From assembly GCF_004340465.1 (NCBI RefSeq), contig NZ_SLVV01000015.1, positions 1 through 64,000 on the forward strand: DNA of 64,000 nt, given 5' to 3'. The notes under the pieces are model-generated. The model had not been told where the DNA came from and did not search any database. It saw only the letters and a program-made list of their open reading frames with translations. Source of the stretch: Mesobacillus foraminis (GTDB lineage: Bacteria; Bacillota; Bacilli; Bacillales; Cytobacillaceae). Positions 60,899-64,000 of this stretch are shown here, piece after piece (the first letter of the stretch is position 1; the number at the start of each line of letters is the position of its first letter). A program made the position numbers and the translations under genes.

Positions 60899-62965
60899 AT
60901 GATCCCAGCTAAAATGAATCCAATTTCCATTACTGCAAAAAGGGGAAGAGGTGTTGACTCCATCGTCGATTGGTTCGATGAGCATAAGCAAACATTCTAT
61001 TCACTTGGTTGGGCCTATCTTAGGAATCAGCAACAAATGGAAGAGTTATTTTACACATCGATTATAAAGGTTCAAAAGGAACTGCCACGATTTAAAAATG
61101 AAACTTCATTCGAAATGTGGGTTACCTCCATTTTCATTCCAATCTGCCGGGAGCTTTATGCTCATCGAGGCTTACAACCTAAAGAGGAAAGTGAACCATG
61201 TCAGGATGTGTTGAAAGCACTGGATCAATTGAAAGAGTACGAGAAAGAAGCAATACTACTTACATATGTAAAAAGAATGTCTAAGGAGGAAGCCGCACAT
61301 CTTCTAAAGGTTTCAGTGGAAGAGTTGCAAGAGCATTTGTTTTCCGGAATTCAGTCACTTAGAAAAGAGATGGGGTCCGAATCAACCTTTAATGGCTGTA
61401 AAGAGTATCATAAGAAGTACATTGATTACTTAGAAAGAGCCATAGGTCGGCCGGAAAAGGTTGATTTTGAGGTACATATTTATCATTGTCATGCATGTCA
61501 GGAGGATTTGGCTGCTTTTCAGGATGTGATGCTGAGCATGACAAGTCTTTCTGACAGGATTGAGGATCTGCAGATGCCATCTGGTTTCATGGAGAGTGTC
61601 AAAGACAGGCTGGCAGAAAAGGACAGGCAGAGACAACAGAAGAACGAAAAACGTAATAGAATGCGCCTTGTTTTATCAGGCTTTTTCGCATTGGTAATGG
61701 GCATAGGGTTTTTTACAGGGGCCTTTTCGAGCATCTACTATGCATGGACAGAAGATAATAAGCAATTGCGCGCCTTTTCACAACAGGACCTCGGTGAAAG
61801 GCTGAACCTTGAAGCGGAAAGCAATGGGGTGAAAATCACAATCAAGAGCGCGATTGCTGACGATGTCCAGACACTGGTTTTTTATGAAATAGAAGATAAA
61901 AATGAAAACAATCAATATGTGATCAATTATGATGAAGGGATTCTTGTGGAGAACCAGCAAGATATCATGAATAATGCAGCCTATTCAAGGTACTATCCTC
62001 CTGACCTAGAATCGGATGGAAATAACAAAGAAAAAAATATATTTGAAGGGAAGGTCAGTCTGCTGCCACTCGCAGTGGATGACGGGACAATCAAACTCAA
62101 GATTACAAAGCTTCAGAAACTGGTTCGTGATTCCACTTACCCCGAGCGTTTTGAGAACATAGAATTTAAAACAGGAAAATGGAATTTTGAGATTCCTGTA
62201 TCCAAACAGCCTAGCATCGAATATGCATTGGAGGAGGAAACCGAAGTCGAGGGGATTCCGGTTCGATTTAATAAACTAACCATCGCCCCAACTGCGACAA
62301 TTCTGCAATTTGGCATTAATAATGAACAGCCTGAGAAGCGATTAGAAGTGCTTAGTTTTGACAATCTAGAAGTAAACGATAAAAAACTGAAAGCAGATAT
62401 GTATGGCACCACTTTTTCGGACGTACAGAAAGACATGAATTGGACTGCTTTACAAACACATTTTGACCCCGTTTTTGGAGAAAAACCAAAAGAGGTTAAC
62501 GTTCAATTCGCATCCGTACAGTTAACGTTTGAGGATCCAAAAACCATCGAACTGGATGCTGCCCAGGACTATCCTCAAACTTTTGAATATGCAGGAAGTA
62601 CAATCTCCATTGACTCGGTCGAGGCTGGACCGCCCAGCGAAGTTGTCATTAGTAATCATGACATAGAGGATCGAGCCTATCAGTCGCTTCACTTCGATAT
62701 TATGGGGGATGATGAAAGTGAAAATAGTTCAATGGAGATGGATTCTGAAGGAGTACTCGTTGATAAAAATGGCATTGAATACGATTTAAACATAACCCCT
62801 GTCTCATATGAAAAAATTGAGCAGCCCCGTTATTTTGAAACTGTTCAAAGGATTACTTTACACGGAAGCAAAGTTGGTCCTAAGAGGCTGAATATTATTG
62901 GATACAGTGCAATGAAATATGTGGATGAAGTTGTAAATATATCTACGGCTGACATAAAGCAGTGA
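60899..62965 (+). CDS. Single-chain ECF sigma-like / zinc anti-sigma / membrane / DUF4179-type fusion
   Basis: 688 residues in one frame. Residues 20-85 resemble sigma region 2 (FDEHKQTFYSLGWAYLRN, FKNETSFEMWVTSIF). Residues 103-158 resemble region 4 (LKEYEKEAILLTYVKRMSKE, EEAAHLLKVSVEELQEHLF). Residues 163-205 carry a zinc anti-sigma motif, His193-x3-Cys197-x2-Cys200 (HIYHCHAC), with Cys167 upstream. A membrane segment lies at about 256-279, and the remaining 400 residues are an outside domain of the DUF4179/DUF5643 kind. AAGGGGGAA lies 9 nt upstream. DNA-contacting residues are not conserved enough to prove sigma activity. Confidence 0.8.
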   Translation: MIPAKMNPISITAKRGRGVDSIVDWFDEHKQTFYSLGWAYLRNQQQMEELFYTSIIKVQKELPRFKNETSFEMWVTSIFIPICRELYAHRGLQPKEESEPCQDVLKALDQLKEYEKEAILLTYVKRMSKEEAAHLLKVSVEELQEHLFSGIQSLRKEMGSESTFNGCKEYHKKYIDYLERAIGRPEKVDFEVHIYHCHACQEDLAAFQDVMLSMTSLSDRIEDLQMPSGFMESVKDRLAEKDRQRQQKNEKRNRMRLVLSGFFALVMGIGFFTGAFSSIYYAWTEDNKQLRAFSQQDLGERLNLEAESNGVKITIKSAIADDVQTLVFYEIEDKNENNQYVINYDEGILVENQQDIMNNAAYSRYYPPDLESDGNNKEKNIFEGKVSLLPLAVDDGTIKLKITKLQKLVRDSTYPERFENIEFKTGKWNFEIPVSKQPSIEYALEEETEVEGIPVRFNKLTIAPTATILQFGINNEQPEKRLEVLSFDNLEVNDKKLKADMYGTTFSDVQKDMNWTALQTHFDPVFGEKPKEVNVQFASVQLTFEDPKTIELDAAQDYPQTFEYAGSTISIDSVEAGPPSEVVISNHDIEDRAYQSLHFDIMGDDESENSSMEMDSEGVLVDKNGIEYDLNITPVSYEKIEQPRYFETVQRITLHGSKVGPKRLNIIGYSAMKYVDEVVNISTADIKQ

Positions 62966-62990
62966 TTCGAGTATCACTGCTTATTTTTTT
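62959..62990 (+). terminator. Terminator overlapping the fusion gene stop
   Basis: Perfect 8-bp stem GCAGTGAT (62959-62966) with ATCACTGC (62973-62980), then TTA and seven T. The stop codon lies inside the stem. The following 270 bp hold no gene; nothing else recognised. Confidence 0.9.
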
Positions 62991-63254
62991 GTGGGATATG
63001 ACGAGGAACGATTCATGTGTAAGGCCACTTATACCTGTTTTGTTTATGGTTCCTTTTTGTTGTTCTAAATGCATTGTAGAAAGTACATTTTCATCAGCCT
63101 GATGTTATCTTTCACAAGGTTAAGTATGCCACAGAACTATAAAAAATAGAAAAATGTAAATTTTTAATGTTGGTAAAGATATGCAGTTGCGAATAAAATG
63201 AGGAGCAGGGAGACATTTCATTTAGATTTTTAAGACGGAAAACAGGGGGAAACG

Positions 63255-64000
63255 ATGTTAACAAAGGATGAATTGCGCGGGATAAAAGAATTGCAGGAGA
63301 TTTGTGAGGAAGAGGGAGGGTTCCAGCTTAAGCTGAATTTTGACATGCTTGCAAACAGGGCAGAAAATAGCCAGGAGGACTTTTTCCATTATGAGGACGG
63401 CAAGCTTGTCGGGTTCTTGGGAAGCTATGGTTTTGGGAATAAGGCAGAGCTTTGTGGCATGGTTCATCCTGATTACCGAAGGAAAGGAATATTTTCAAGG
63501 CTGCTTGGTATGGGTCTCGAAGCTGCCAAAATCCAAAATTTCGAGACTGTATTATTGAATGCTCCATCACAGTCCGTAAGTGCAAAAGGGTTCCTTACGA
63601 CGGTCCCGTGCACCTATTCTTTTGCGGAATACCAAATGAAGTGGCAGGAAACGAGCTTGAATGAAGACCCCTCTGTAACGTTGAGACCTTCTTATTCAGA
63701 TGAAGATATGGAAGCTGAGATACAGCTGGAGGTCACGGCCTTTGGTTTTAATGAAAAGGAAGCTCGTGAATATAATCGGCGGCTTAGGAAGACCAGTTCC
63801 GATCAGCATTTAATTATTGAAGCGGCTGGCAAAACAGCAGGGAAAATCCGTGTAGCTGAGTCAAACGGGGAGGCGTGGATTTATGGATTTGCTGTTTTTC
63901 CCGAACTCCAGGGAAAGGGGATTGGAAGAAAGGCGCTGTCAAAAGTGGTCCTAATGGAACGCCAAAAAGGATTGCCGGTCTTTCTGGAGGTGGAGGCAGA
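63255..64000 (+). CDS. Double-GNAT acetyltransferase, cut by the window end
   Basis: An open frame of 248 codons runs from ATG 63255 (AGGGGGA upstream) to the last base without a stop. It contains two GNAT domains. The first has acetyl-CoA motif A in VHPDYRRKGIFSRLL (about residues 73-87), the second in FPELQGKGIGRKAL (about 215-228). Tandem-GNAT proteins of this type are common in Bacillaceae; substrate unknown. Partial at the 3' end. Confidence 0.85.
   Translation, partial: MLTKDELRGIKELQEICEEEGGFQLKLNFDMLANRAENSQEDFFHYEDGKLVGFLGSYGFGNKAELCGMVHPDYRRKGIFSRLLGMGLEAAKIQNFETVLLNAPSQSVSAKGFLTTVPCTYSFAEYQMKWQETSLNEDPSVTLRPSYSDEDMEAEIQLEVTAFGFNEKEAREYNRRLRKTSSDQHLIIEAAGKTAGKIRVAESNGEAWIYGFAVFPELQGKGIGRKALSKVVLMERQKGLPVFLEVEA

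Overview
The window is a chromosomal segment of a low-to-moderate GC Bacillaceae bacterium (Bacillus sensu lato). The genus cannot be fixed from the sequence alone. The evidence is the 5S rRNA tail, the complete purEKBCSQLFMNHD operon preceded by yebE-yebG, and the runs yerA-yerB-yerC-pcrB-pcrA-ligA-camS and gatCAB-opuE-dgkB-rlmCD. These keep the order I recall from Bacillus subtilis. Strong GGAGG-type ribosome sites, GTG/TTG starts and the classic ~130-bp Bacillaceae interspersed repeat at 47727-47856 agree with this.

Layout. 1-95: end of a 5S rRNA gene with its terminator. 96-1090: gene-free DNA with two copies of a 165-bp repeat, each built of 21-bp-phased AATCGAT motifs. 1091-15248: yebE, yebG and the twelve-gene IMP pathway. 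The operon is preceded by two PurR boxes, a sigma-A promoter, a guanine-class purine riboswitch and a terminator whose antiterminator partner can be read directly. 15286-25584: a small DUF2892 membrane protein (minus strand), then yerA, lipoprotein yerB, regulator yerC, pcrB, pcrA helicase, ligA and lipoprotein camS. 25620-26040: a second 21-bp-phased array.

26195-44282 interrupts the yer-gat order known from B. subtilis. It holds a NERD-domain protein, rocA, an inositol catabolic operon (iolA-B-C-D-E-J, an SSS-family symporter, iolG and an iolX-like dehydrogenase), a convergent iolR-tautomerase pair, isocitrate lyase and yueI. rocA, iolA and aceA each carry a cre-like site at or next to a promoter, and a 14-bp motif is shared by the iol leader and the iolR promoter (probable IolR operator). 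The genes form a carbon-scavenging block: inositol and proline/arginine-derived carbon are broken down, and acetyl units can enter the glyoxylate shunt.

44417-57184: gatCAB (tRNA-dependent amidotransferase), opuE (proline uptake, minus strand), dgkB, pncA-pncB (NAD salvage), recQ and rlmCD. 57185-64000 is more accessory. It holds an unrecognised protein with a PcrA-like Tudor/KOW-type N-terminus, preceded by a possible short transcript and a perfect 34-bp palindrome. Next come a tRNA-dihydrouridine synthase, an array of palindromic 52-bp tandem repeats, a single-chain sigma-factor/zinc anti-sigma/membrane/ectodomain fusion, and a double-GNAT acetyltransferase cut by the window end.

The least explained items are the sigma/anti-sigma fusion, the three arrays whose periods (21, 21 and 52 bp) are close to whole numbers of helical turns, and the regulatory region at 57358-57553.
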